Below are positions 52,607 to 60,492 of a DNA stretch of 64,000 nt, piece after piece. Position numbers and translations under genes: made by a program. The stretch covers positions 4,223,129 through 4,287,128 of the forward strand of contig NZ_KI912613.1 in NCBI RefSeq assembly GCF_000519325.1, given 5' to 3'. The notes below the pieces were generated by a model. The model was not told where the DNA came from. It was given only the letters and a program-made list of their open reading frames with translations, and made no database searches. The first letter of the stretch is position 1. Every line of letters begins with the position of its first letter. Source of the DNA: Patulibacter minatonensis DSM 18081. Its GTDB lineage: Bacteria; Actinomycetota; Thermoleophilia; Solirubrobacterales; Solirubrobacteraceae.

Positions 52607-53397
52607 GCGGACGCCACCCACCCGCGGAACGTGAACGCCGCGTAGAACAGCCCGACGTCGCGGAAGCCGGCCTCCCGGAGCAGCCGCTCGTCGTCCTCGG
52701 GCGTGAGGACCGGGAGCTTCGTGCCGACGGCGCGGAGACCCTGCTCGGCGTTCCCCGCCGGGACCCCGGAGGAGATCCCGAACGCGGCGAAGCGCCCGAG
52801 CCACGCCTCCCGCTCCGCGGACCCGCCGGGGATGCTGTGGTGCGCGACGACCAGCGGCCGGCCGGGCGCCAGGCGCCGTCGCAGCTCTTCGAGCGTCCGT
52901 CGCCGCTCGTCCTCCGGCAGGAAGTGGACGGTCAGGAGGCAGACCGCGCCGTCGTAGGGGCCGTCGGGCGCGTCGTCGACGTACCCCTCCTGCAGCCGGA
53001 CGCGGGAGGCGAGGTCCCCGAGGTGCTGCTCGGCGGCCATCAGCATCGGTCCGGAGGGGTCCACGCCGTGGAACCGCCACCCGGGCTGCGTCGCCGCGAG
53101 GTGCCGCAGCTCCAGGCCGCCGCCCGCCCCGAGGACGAGGATCCGTGCGTCGTCCGGAGCGCCCTCGGCGAGCAGGAGGCCCGTCATCCGGTGCAGCGCG
53201 TCGAGGCCGGGCACCAGCCGGCGCGGCCCGTCGGCGTACCGCGCCGCGGCGTCGGGGTCGGCGAACGGGGTCGCGGTCGTCGGCGGCCGCTCGTCCGGCC
53301 GACGGGGGGCGGCCGCTGCGTCGTCGCGGTCGGCCCCCGCCGCGTCGTCGTGCCGGATGCCCGCCGCGTCGTCATGGTCCGGGTGCGGCGTGCTCAC
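52603..53397 (-). CDS. Class I SAM-dependent methyltransferase
   Basis: A 264-residue protein. After an Asp/Ala-rich N-terminus with three HDDAAG-like units, the Rossmann methyltransferase fold appears: RILVLGAGGGLELRHLA (motif I), WRFHGVDPSGPML (acidic end of strand 2), GPYDGAVCLLTVHFL (motif II) and RPLVVAHHSIPGG (motif III). Substrate unknown; small-molecule methylation is likely from size. The GTG start gives a family-length protein; a 28-residue longer form is possible. The stop overlaps the hrpA stop by a few bases (convergent). Confidence 0.88.
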   Translation of the reverse strand: MSTPHPDHDDAAGIRHDDAAGADRDDAAAAPRRPDERPPTTATPFADPDAAARYADGPRRLVPGLDALHRMTGLLLAEGAPDDARILVLGAGGGLELRHLAATQPGWRFHGVDPSGPMLMAAEQHLGDLASRVRLQEGYVDDAPDGPYDGAVCLLTVHFLPEDERRRTLEELRRRLAPGRPLVVAHHSIPGGSAEREAWLGRFAAFGISSGVPAGNAEQGLRAVGTKLPVLTPEDDERLLREAGFRDVGLFYAAFTFRGWVASA

Positions 53398-53558
53398 CGA
53401 GCCACCGTTGCGCGATCCAGCGCCTACGGCAAGCGTTCGTGCCGGATCGGCAATCACTCCGCCGGAGCGGACGGTGTGCACGCTCTCGACGCCCCCGGAC
53501 GTCCGCCGAACGGCGGGAACCGTCGCACCGCCCCGGCCACCGTTGGCATGCTTGCTGC

Positions 53559-54809
53559 ATGCACGGTCCCGGTGCTCGTCCCTTCCGCGGCGCGCTCGTC
53601 GCGTTCGCCTCTGCCGCCAGCCTCATGACGGTTCCCGCGGTGGTCGCTGCGGACGGGCCGGCCGCGGCGACGCCGTCGCCTGCGCCCGGCACGGCGGCGT
53701 CGCCGGCCGCCTCCCCGCCGGCCAGGACCGGGTCCGCGCCGGCGATGCCGGCTGTCCCGGCACCGCCCGCCACGACCCTCCCCTCCCCGACCCCGACGGC
53801 CCCGGCCCCACCCGATCCGCCGGTCACCGGGCGGGCGACCGGCCTGAAGATCCCGTGGTGCGTCCTCCCCCTCCCGGACGGCTCGGCGCTCGTCGACGAG
53901 CGGAACACCGGCCGGATCCTGCGGGTGCCCGCCGACGGCGGCCCGCCCACGCTGCTGACGACGATCCCGGACATCGCCACCGACACCGCGTCGGGTGGGC
54001 TGCTCGGCCTGGCGCGCTCGCCGCACTACCGGCGCGACCACCTCGTCTACGCGTACGTGTCGACGTCGACGGACAACCGCGTCGTCCGCTTCTCCACCGA
54101 CGACCCGGCGCACACGATCACGCCCGTCTTCACCGGGATCCCGACGGAGCACCAGCACAACGGCGGGGCGCTCGCGTTCGGGCCTGACGGGATGCTCTAC
54201 ATCGGCACCGGCGACGGCGGCAAGCGGATCCGCCCGCAGGACCTCGCGAGCCTGAACGGCAAGGTCCTCCGCGTCACCCCGGACGGGCAGGTCCCGCCCG
54301 ACAACCCCTACGGGACCGCCGTCTGGTCGATCGGCCACCGCAACGTCGAGGGCTTCGCGTTCGACCACCGCGGCCGGCTCTGGGAGAGCGAGCTCGGCGA
54401 CGCGAAGTGGGACGAGGTCAACCGCATCGTCCGCGGCGGCAACGGCGGCTGGCCGCTGCGCGAGGGCCACGTCGCCGGGCCGAAGCCGGACTACCCCGCC
54501 GGGCCGGGCACGATGCGCGAGCCCGAGATCGTCTGGGCGACGAAGGACGCCTCCCCCAGCGGCGTGACGGTGCTGCACGACACGCTCTACGTCACGGCGC
54601 TGCGCGGCGAGGGTCTCTGGCGGATCCCGATCCGTCGGCACGGACTGGGCGCCCCCGCGAAGCAGTTCGCCGGCGTCTACGGCCGGCTGCGGGCGGTGGC
54701 CCCGGCCCCGGGCGGCGACCTGTGGCTCGGCACGACGAACCTCGACCACCCCGGCAGCGAGCGGCCGGGCGACGACCGGCTGCTGCGGGTGCATCTCCGG
54801 GGTCGCTGA
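53559..54809 (+). CDS. Exported PQQ-type sugar (glucose/sorbosone) dehydrogenase
   Basis: A 416-residue protein with a signal peptide (FRGALVAFASAASLMTVPAVVA) and an Ala/Pro/Thr linker (30-90), then the GSDH beta-propeller: LKIPWCVLPLPDGSALVDERNTGRI, GGLLGLARSPHY, HNGGALAFGPDGMLYIGTGDGG, LNGKVLRVTPDGQVPPDNPYG, WSIGHRNVEGFAFDHRGRLWESELGDAKWDEVN and GNGGWPLREG, all standard for soluble PQQ sugar dehydrogenases of the Yli/sGDH class. It probably oxidises aldose sugars outside the membrane; PQQ genes are not in view. CATGCT ending 6 nt before the ATG is a weak -10. Confidence 0.92.
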   Translation: MHGPGARPFRGALVAFASAASLMTVPAVVAADGPAAATPSPAPGTAASPAASPPARTGSAPAMPAVPAPPATTLPSPTPTAPAPPDPPVTGRATGLKIPWCVLPLPDGSALVDERNTGRILRVPADGGPPTLLTTIPDIATDTASGGLLGLARSPHYRRDHLVYAYVSTSTDNRVVRFSTDDPAHTITPVFTGIPTEHQHNGGALAFGPDGMLYIGTGDGGKRIRPQDLASLNGKVLRVTPDGQVPPDNPYGTAVWSIGHRNVEGFAFDHRGRLWESELGDAKWDEVNRIVRGGNGGWPLREGHVAGPKPDYPAGPGTMREPEIVWATKDASPSGVTVLHDTLYVTALRGEGLWRIPIRRHGLGAPAKQFAGVYGRLRAVAPAPGGDLWLGTTNLDHPGSERPGDDRLLRVHLRGR

Positions 54810-54830
54810 GCGGACGCCGGCCTCCGGGCG

Positions 54831-55013
54831 CCGGTCGGCCGCTGCGGATTCCTGCCGTCACGCGGCATCGATCCGCAGCACCCGCCGTCCACCGGTCGGC
54901 CGCTGCGGATTCCTGCCGTCACGCGGCATCGATCCGCAGCACCCGCCGTCCACCGGTCGGCCGCTGCACGTTCCTGCCGTCACGCGGCATCGATCCGCAG
55001 CACCCGCCGCCTA
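54831..55013. repeat. Three tandem 61-bp hairpin repeats (REP/BIME-like)
   Basis: Units start at 54831, 54892 and 54953 with a period of exactly 61 bp. Units one and two are identical; the third differs at a few bases, including the outer left arm. Each can fold as CTGCGGAT...ATCCGCAG (8 bp) enclosing TGCCG-TCACG-CGGCA (5-bp stem, 5-nt loop). They fill the gap between the convergent sugar dehydrogenase and acyl-CoA oxidase genes and can act as a terminator for both. Confidence 0.85.
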
Positions 55014-55021
55014 CCCGCCGC

Positions 55022-56980
55022 CTACCAGCGGTCCCCGGTCACGTCCTTCGCACCGATCCGGGACGCCAGCACCGCGTCCGGGATCCCGAACGCGTCGACC
55101 AGGTCGGCCGCGTGCGGGCGCAGCTCGTGGCAGCGGCGGTCGACGAGGCGGGTGACCTCCTTCGAGCGGCCGCCCGAGATGCGGCCGTGCTCCAGGTACC
55201 AGGCGCGCTCGCGCTCGATGGTGCGCAGGGCGTGGAGGTCGCAGAGGCGGTCGAGGATCGCCTTGGTGCCGGCGTCCTCCTCGCGCTCCACCCGGGCGGC
55301 GAACGACTCGAGCACGAAGCGGTCGACGTGCGAGCGGGCCGCGGCCAGGAGGTGCGGCTGGCAGTACGAGAACACCTCGAAGGGGTCGCGGCCGTCCTTG
55401 ATGCCGGCGCGCAGGCGCTGGGCGACGCGGGAGACGAGGTGCTCCTCGCGCTCGCGGACCAGTTCGAGCTGATCGGCGCGCTCGAGACCGCCCTCGTCGC
55501 CGTCCCGGCGCGGCAGGACGTCGGAGATCGCGCCGAGCACCTGTCGGACGGCGGTCCGCTCGACGATCACGTCGAGCACCTGTCCGGCGACGAAGCCCGC
55601 GGTGCCGAGGGGGCTGAGGTTGCCGAAGTCGTCCCGGAAGCCGGTCAGCAGGGTCTTGCCGACGAGCTGCAGCAGGACGGTGTTGTCGCCCTCGAACGTC
55701 GTGAAGACGTCGGTGTCGGCCTTCAGCGCCGCGAACCCGGCGTCGCGCAGGTACCCCGCGCCGCCGCACGCCTCGCGGCACTCCTGGATCGTCTCCGTCG
55801 CGTGCCACGTGGCGACCGCCTTCAGACCGGCGGCGCGCGGCTCGAGCTCGCGTCGCCGCTCCTCGACGTCCTCGCCCTCGGGCGCACGGATGATCGCGTC
55901 GAGCGCGTCGACGGTGTCGTGCTGCGCGAAGCTCAGGGCGTACGAGGTGGCCAGCAGCGGCAGCAGGCGCCGCTGGTGGGCCAGGTAGTCCATGACCGGG
56001 ACCTCGGTGCCGTCGGGGTCTTCGAACTGCCGGCGGTCCAGGCCGTGCCGGATCGCGATCGTCAGCGCCGACTTCGACGCGCTGACCGCCGCGCCGCCGA
56101 CGGACACGCGACCCTGCACGAGGGTCCCGAGCATCGTGAAGAACCGGCGACCCGGACTCTCGATCGGACTCGAGTAGACGCCCGCCTCGTCGACCGACCC
56201 GAAGCGGTCCAGGAGCGCGGTACGGGGCACCCGGACGCCGTCGAACCACAGCCGGCCGTTGTCGACGCCCTGGAGCCCGAGCTTGTCGCCGCAGTCCTCG
56301 ATCCGGATCCCGGGCAGCGCGCGGTCGTCGCCCTCGTCGCGGAGCGGCACGAGCAGCGCGTGGACCCCGTGCGACTCCCCGCCGACGACGAGCTGGGCGA
56401 AGACGACGGCCTCGCGGCCGTGGCGGGCGGCGTTCCCGATCCAGTCCTTGCTGGCCTGGTCGTCGGGGGTGTCGATCACGAACTCGGCGCCGACCGGGTC
56501 GTACGTCGCGGTCGTCCGGAGCGCCTGGACGTCCGAGCCGTGCCCGCGCTCCGTCATCGCGAAGCAGCCCGGGAGCTCGAGCGACCCGACCCGCGGCAGG
56601 TACGCCAGCCGCTGCTCCGCGTTGCCGAGCTGCTGGATGGCGCCGCCCCACAGCCCGAACTGGACGCCGATCTTCACTAGCAGGGAGAGGTCGCCGAACG
56701 CGAACGTCTCGAAGCCGGCGATGAAGCCCGCGACGTCGTGCCGCCCCCCGACCTCCTCGGGATAGCCGCGCATCGTCTCGCCGGTGGCGGCGACCCGCCG
56801 CGTCCAGTCCAGGACGCGGTCGCGGTACGCGTCGCGGTCCAGGGAGCCGACGTCGCTGCGGTCGAAGCACGGGTCCGAGAGGAGCTCCCGGACCCGGTCG
56901 CGGACGACGTGGTGGTCCCCGTCGAGCGCCCGGCGCAGGGCGGCGACGTCGAGGGCCGCGGACGCAGGCTCCGTGCTCAT
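55022..56980 (-). CDS. Acyl-CoA oxidase/dehydrogenase family enzyme
   Basis: A 652-residue flavoenzyme of the acyl-CoA oxidase type (peroxisomal-like, longer than a usual 380-residue dehydrogenase). Seen: the N-terminal ACOX helix region with LSDPCFD, GCFAMTERGHGSDVQALRTTATYD (the FAD-binding strand, usually CFALTELGHGS), WIGNAARH, ESPGRRFFTMLGTLVQGRVSV, and AGGAG-like CGGAGYLRDAGFAALKADTDVFTTFEGDN with the catalytic Glu in FEGDN. It oxidises acyl-CoA in fatty-acid breakdown with O2 or ETF as acceptor. It lies 87 bp behind the thioesterase gene on the same strand. Confidence 0.93.
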   Translation of the reverse strand: MSTEPASAALDVAALRRALDGDHHVVRDRVRELLSDPCFDRSDVGSLDRDAYRDRVLDWTRRVAATGETMRGYPEEVGGRHDVAGFIAGFETFAFGDLSLLVKIGVQFGLWGGAIQQLGNAEQRLAYLPRVGSLELPGCFAMTERGHGSDVQALRTTATYDPVGAEFVIDTPDDQASKDWIGNAARHGREAVVFAQLVVGGESHGVHALLVPLRDEGDDRALPGIRIEDCGDKLGLQGVDNGRLWFDGVRVPRTALLDRFGSVDEAGVYSSPIESPGRRFFTMLGTLVQGRVSVGGAAVSASKSALTIAIRHGLDRRQFEDPDGTEVPVMDYLAHQRRLLPLLATSYALSFAQHDTVDALDAIIRAPEGEDVEERRRELEPRAAGLKAVATWHATETIQECREACGGAGYLRDAGFAALKADTDVFTTFEGDNTVLLQLVGKTLLTGFRDDFGNLSPLGTAGFVAGQVLDVIVERTAVRQVLGAISDVLPRRDGDEGGLERADQLELVREREEHLVSRVAQRLRAGIKDGRDPFEVFSYCQPHLLAAARSHVDRFVLESFAARVEREEDAGTKAILDRLCDLHALRTIERERAWYLEHGRISGGRSKEVTRLVDRRCHELRPHAADLVDAFGIPDAVLASRIGAKDVTGDRW

Positions 56981-57067
56981 GGCCGCATCGTCCCACGCGA
57001 CCGGCACCTCTCCGCGCGCACGGCGGATTCGCCCCCGGACCGGGGGTCCTGCGTCCCGTCCCGCCGG

Positions 57068-57571
57068 TCAGGGCGCGATCGTCGGGCGGGCCGGCGGGTC
57101 CGCGTCGCGCGGACGGAAGTGCTCGGGCGGCACCTCGATGAACAGCGCCCGGGCGCTCGCCAGCAGCCGCTCCCCCTCCATCAGCCGCGCGACGATCCGG
57201 ATCTTCCGGCCGTCGCGCGCCTCGAGCCACGACTCGGTGACGAGCGACCGCCCGATCACGACCGGGGACGCGAACTCCACGTCGAGCTTCGCCGTCACCG
57301 CACGCAGCCCGAGCGTGCGCGGGATCGCGCCGGATATGTCGTCGAGGATCGCGGCGACGATGCCGCCGTGCGCGAGCCCCGGCGCACCCTCGTAGGCGGG
57401 CGGGAGCGCCACGTCGGCCCGCACCACGTCGCCGTCGCGGACGAACGAGAGCCCGAGGCTCGCGGGGTTCTCGGGACCGCAGCCGAAGCAGGTGGCGGTG
57501 TGCGGGCGCATCGGCCCGTCGTCGCCGGCGGGCAGCGGGGCGGACGGCGGGAGCTCCGGGCGGACGGACAT
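57068..57571 (-). CDS. PaaI-like hotdog-fold acyl-CoA thioesterase
   Basis: A 167-residue protein: HTATCFGCGPENPASLGLSF, then the active-site stretch YEGAPGLAHGGIVAAILDDISG and TAKLDVEFASPVVIGRSLV. These match the 4HBT/PaaI group, where Asp/His of the AHGG region act in hydrolysis. The CFGCGPENP head is common among actinobacterial thioesterases. Next to an acyl-CoA oxidase, it probably hydrolyses acyl-CoA intermediates; this pairing is inferred. Confidence 0.88.
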   Translation of the reverse strand: MSVRPELPPSAPLPAGDDGPMRPHTATCFGCGPENPASLGLSFVRDGDVVRADVALPPAYEGAPGLAHGGIVAAILDDISGAIPRTLGLRAVTAKLDVEFASPVVIGRSLVTESWLEARDGRKIRIVARLMEGERLLASARALFIEVPPEHFRPRDADPPARPTIAP

Positions 57572-57666
57572 CGCCCGGAAGCCAACCAGACGCCGGGCCC
57601 CGCTGCGCGGCGGCCACGCCCCGCGGACCCGGGCGTCGCGTCGACCCGACGCGACGCCCGCCCGCC

Positions 57667-60294
57667 TCAGCGCTTGAGGCGGATGCTGCGGGTCGTCCGC
57701 TGGACGACGCGCTTCTGCTTGTCGGTCGCCGTGAGCCGCAGGCGGTAGAGCCCCGGCTTCAGCGTCCGTCCCGGGAACCGCGGCCCGACGTCGGCGGTGG
57801 TCGTCCCGGCGATCAGGCGCAGCGTGCGGGACGTCGGCAGGAGTGCCCAGCGGGTGCACCGCACCTTCGCGGCGACCTTCGCGCCCGAGCGGACCTTGGC
57901 GCACCGGCGCCTGGAGCCGTTCCCGATCGTCTTGCCCGGACGGGACTCCTCGACCTGCAGGCGGACGCGGGCCTCCTGCGTCAGGCGGATCCGGAGCTTC
58001 GCCTTCGTCGCGAGCTGGGCCGGCCTGGCCTTGCGGCTGCCGCGCTTGCGGACCGCCTTGCGCGTCAGGTGCCACTGTGCCGTCGAGAGCGTCGCGGACG
58101 TCAGCTTGACCGGGGGCGGCGGGACCGCTCCGAACGTGCCGACGATCGACAGCGCCTTGGACGCCGCGATCTGGCACACGGTCCCGGCGCCGGCGGGGGC
58201 GCATTCGCCACCCCAGCCGACGAAGCGCGCGTTCTCGGCCGGGCGCGCGGTGAGCGTGACGGTCCGATTGCCACCGATCAGCTGGGAGCAGTCGGTGCCG
58301 CAGTCGATGCCGGGCGGGTCGCTCGTGATGGTGCCCTGCGTCGGTCCGCCGCCGACCGTGACCTGCACCTTCTGACGGACGGGCGGCGCGGCCCCCGGGG
58401 CGTCGAGCCGCAGCACGCGGCTGTTCCCGGCGTCGGCGACCAGCAGCGTGCGGCCGTCGGGGCTCAGCGCCAGGTTGGCGGGGTCGCTGACCTGGTTGAG
58501 ACCGCGGCCCTCGGTGAGGATCGTCTCCCACGAGAAGCCGCCGTTCACCTGCGGGGTGCCGCGGAGCACCCGTGCGCCGTTCGCGGTGCCCGGCCGGGCC
58601 TCGGACACGTAGAGGGTGCCGTCGCCCGCGACCGCCAGGCCCTGCGGGTCGTCCCAGTACTGCGCGCCGTCCGGCGGGGCGACCCGGGCGCCGGTGTCGT
58701 CGTCGATGATGAGCTTCGGGCCGGCGACGTAGGCCTTGCCCGTCGGTCCGACGGCCACGGCGGTCGGACGGTTCAGCCCCGCCCGCTTGGTGGAGACCTG
58801 GCCGCCGGGCTCGACGCGCACGAGGCGGCTGCCGCCCGAGTCGGTCGCCAGCACCGCGCCGTCCGGGAGCGCCGCGACCCCGCGCGGCCGCGAGATCTCG
58901 CCCGGCGCGGTGGTCGCGATGACGGCCCCGGAGCCGTCGAAGCGGACCAGGCGGTTGTTGAACGTGTCCGCGACCCAGAGCGCGCCGGAGGTGTCGTACG
59001 CGACGCCGCTGGGGAGCGTCATCTGGTTCTCGGTGTCCTTGCCCGGCGCGGCGAAGCCGTTGAGCTTGCTGATCCGGCCGAACATCCCGATGTACGTGCC
59101 GTCGCCGGCGATGATCTCGGCGCGGTGGGCGAACGTGTCGGCGATCGCGATCGTGCCGTCCGCCCGGTAGGCGACGCCGCGGGCGCGGGTGACGTACCCC
59201 GGCCCGCGCCCGGCGACGCCCCATGCGGCGGTGAAGACGCCGTCGCCGGAGACGCGCTGGATGCGGTTGTTCGCGGTGTCGGCCACGTAGACGCCGCCCG
59301 CGGGGTCCAGCGGGTTGGTGGCGACCGCGCGCACGATCGAGAAGCGCCCGACGCGGTAGCCGGAGCCGCCGAACGTGCCGAGGAAGTTCAGGCTCGAGGC
59401 GTCGAAGACGTTGACCCGGCCGTTGATGTTGTCGCCGACGTACGCCTGGTTCGGGGTGCGGGCGTCGACCGCGACGTCGTAGGGGAACTTGAACTCGCCC
59501 GGATCCGACCCGAAGGTCCCGGCGGTCCCGATCTTCGCGAGCGTCGTCGCGTTCAGCACCAGCAGCCGGTGGTTCTGGTTGTCGGGCACGTAGAGGCGGT
59601 CGCCCTTGGGGTTCACGCCGACGCCCTGCGGCCGCTTGATGCCGAGGCCGCTGGTCGACTTCGGGGCGCCGTAGGGCTGCAGCGAGTTCGGGTCCAGGGC
59701 GAAGCGGAGGATGCGGTCGCCGCCGCTGTCGGCGACGAACGCGACGACCGACTTCCCGGGCGCGTCCTGTTGGACCGCGATCCCGCCGGACGTGATGCCA
59801 GCGTCCTCGCGGTCGGAGCCCGACTTCAGCGTGAAGGTCGACGAGTTGCCGAACCCGCTGATGTACCGCCCGTCGTCGGCGGAGAAGACCTGGACGCGGT
59901 CGTTCTCGCTGTCGAGGACGAACACGTGGCCCTGCTTGTCGACGGCGACGCCGCCGACGACGCCGAGCCGCCCGGCCTCGCCGCGGGTCGCGCGCCCGCC
60001 GAACGTGAACAGCGGGGCGCCGCCCGCGTCGAACGCCTGGACGACGCCCGAGTACTGGTCCGCGACGAAGACGTGGCCGTTCCTCGGGTCGATCCCGAGG
60101 CCCTGCGGGAAGCGGAAGACGCCGGCGCCGATCGGATCCTCGCCGACGACCGACGGGGTCAGCGGTGGTCCGGCCGCGCGGGCGGGAGATGACGGGAGGG
60201 CCGCGGCGGCGACGGCGAGCACGGTGACGACGAGCGCCGACGCGCCACGTGCACCGCGCCGGACGCCCGGCCTGGGGAAGGCTGGGGGGAGCAT
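57667..60294 (-). CDS. Large exported NHL-repeat protein with C-terminal repeat domain
   Basis: An 875-residue protein. The signal (ALVVTVLAVAAAALPSSPARAAG) is followed by about 13 NHL-type blades over two propellers, each with a V-x-V-x-D or V-x-V-A-D pattern and a G-x-G-x-F strand (PQGLGIDPRNGHVFVADQYSG, VAVDKQGHVFVLDSENDRVQVF, VGVNPKGDRLYVPDNQNHR and others). A divergent InlB/Bacterial-repeat module (about 650-740; GTITSDPPGIDCGTDCSQ and FVGWGGECAP) precedes a basic tail. It is probably a surface binding protein or lyase-like propeller; no catalytic site is visible. Confidence 0.85.
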   Translation of the reverse strand: MLPPAFPRPGVRRGARGASALVVTVLAVAAAALPSSPARAAGPPLTPSVVGEDPIGAGVFRFPQGLGIDPRNGHVFVADQYSGVVQAFDAGGAPLFTFGGRATRGEAGRLGVVGGVAVDKQGHVFVLDSENDRVQVFSADDGRYISGFGNSSTFTLKSGSDREDAGITSGGIAVQQDAPGKSVVAFVADSGGDRILRFALDPNSLQPYGAPKSTSGLGIKRPQGVGVNPKGDRLYVPDNQNHRLLVLNATTLAKIGTAGTFGSDPGEFKFPYDVAVDARTPNQAYVGDNINGRVNVFDASSLNFLGTFGGSGYRVGRFSIVRAVATNPLDPAGGVYVADTANNRIQRVSGDGVFTAAWGVAGRGPGYVTRARGVAYRADGTIAIADTFAHRAEIIAGDGTYIGMFGRISKLNGFAAPGKDTENQMTLPSGVAYDTSGALWVADTFNNRLVRFDGSGAVIATTAPGEISRPRGVAALPDGAVLATDSGGSRLVRVEPGGQVSTKRAGLNRPTAVAVGPTGKAYVAGPKLIIDDDTGARVAPPDGAQYWDDPQGLAVAGDGTLYVSEARPGTANGARVLRGTPQVNGGFSWETILTEGRGLNQVSDPANLALSPDGRTLLVADAGNSRVLRLDAPGAAPPVRQKVQVTVGGGPTQGTITSDPPGIDCGTDCSQLIGGNRTVTLTARPAENARFVGWGGECAPAGAGTVCQIAASKALSIVGTFGAVPPPPVKLTSATLSTAQWHLTRKAVRKRGSRKARPAQLATKAKLRIRLTQEARVRLQVEESRPGKTIGNGSRRRCAKVRSGAKVAAKVRCTRWALLPTSRTLRLIAGTTTADVGPRFPGRTLKPGLYRLRLTATDKQKRVVQRTTRSIRLKR

Positions 60295-60429
60295 CGCCGC
60301 ACATGGTGCCCCGTCGGCCCCGCGCGTGCGCCGGTCGCACGTCGTCCTGCGGCCGGCGCCTCCGGGCGAGCGGGTCCTCGCCTGTGAGGACCCGCAGGTC
60401 ACCCCCGACGGCGGACACCTCGACGAACA

Positions 60430-60456
60430 TGGGAACCGATCTCATGTAGGATCCCA
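60430..60456 (+). promoter_or_regulatory. Operator-like dyad over the -10 box of the metal ABC operon
   Basis: A 27-bp imperfect palindrome from TGGGA to TCCCA with CC/GG inside, 18 of 27 positions symmetric. It encloses the -10-like TAGGAT (60447-60452). It lies 37 bp before the ATG of the permease-SBP gene, where a Zur, MntR or similar metal repressor would act. Which regulator binds is not known. Confidence 0.5.
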
Positions 60457-60492
60457 CGTCGGTCCGGCACCGGTCGTGCCCGCCTCCGCACG

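Noticed and set aside
47780..53080. Very long minus-strand open frame opposite hrpA
   Set aside because: It lies wholly opposite the helicase gene with its clear motifs; the sequence is low-complexity Arg/Ala/Leu/Asp and shows no fold.
53300..53390. Minisatellite-like repeat at the methyltransferase N-terminus
   Set aside because: It is a three-unit coding repeat (HDDAAG, HDDAAG, RDDAAA) in a disordered head; too short and diverged to be a separate element.
54831..55013. CRISPR array
   Set aside because: The repeats are contiguous, with a 61-bp period and no unique spacers, and no cas gene is near; they are hairpin tandem repeats.
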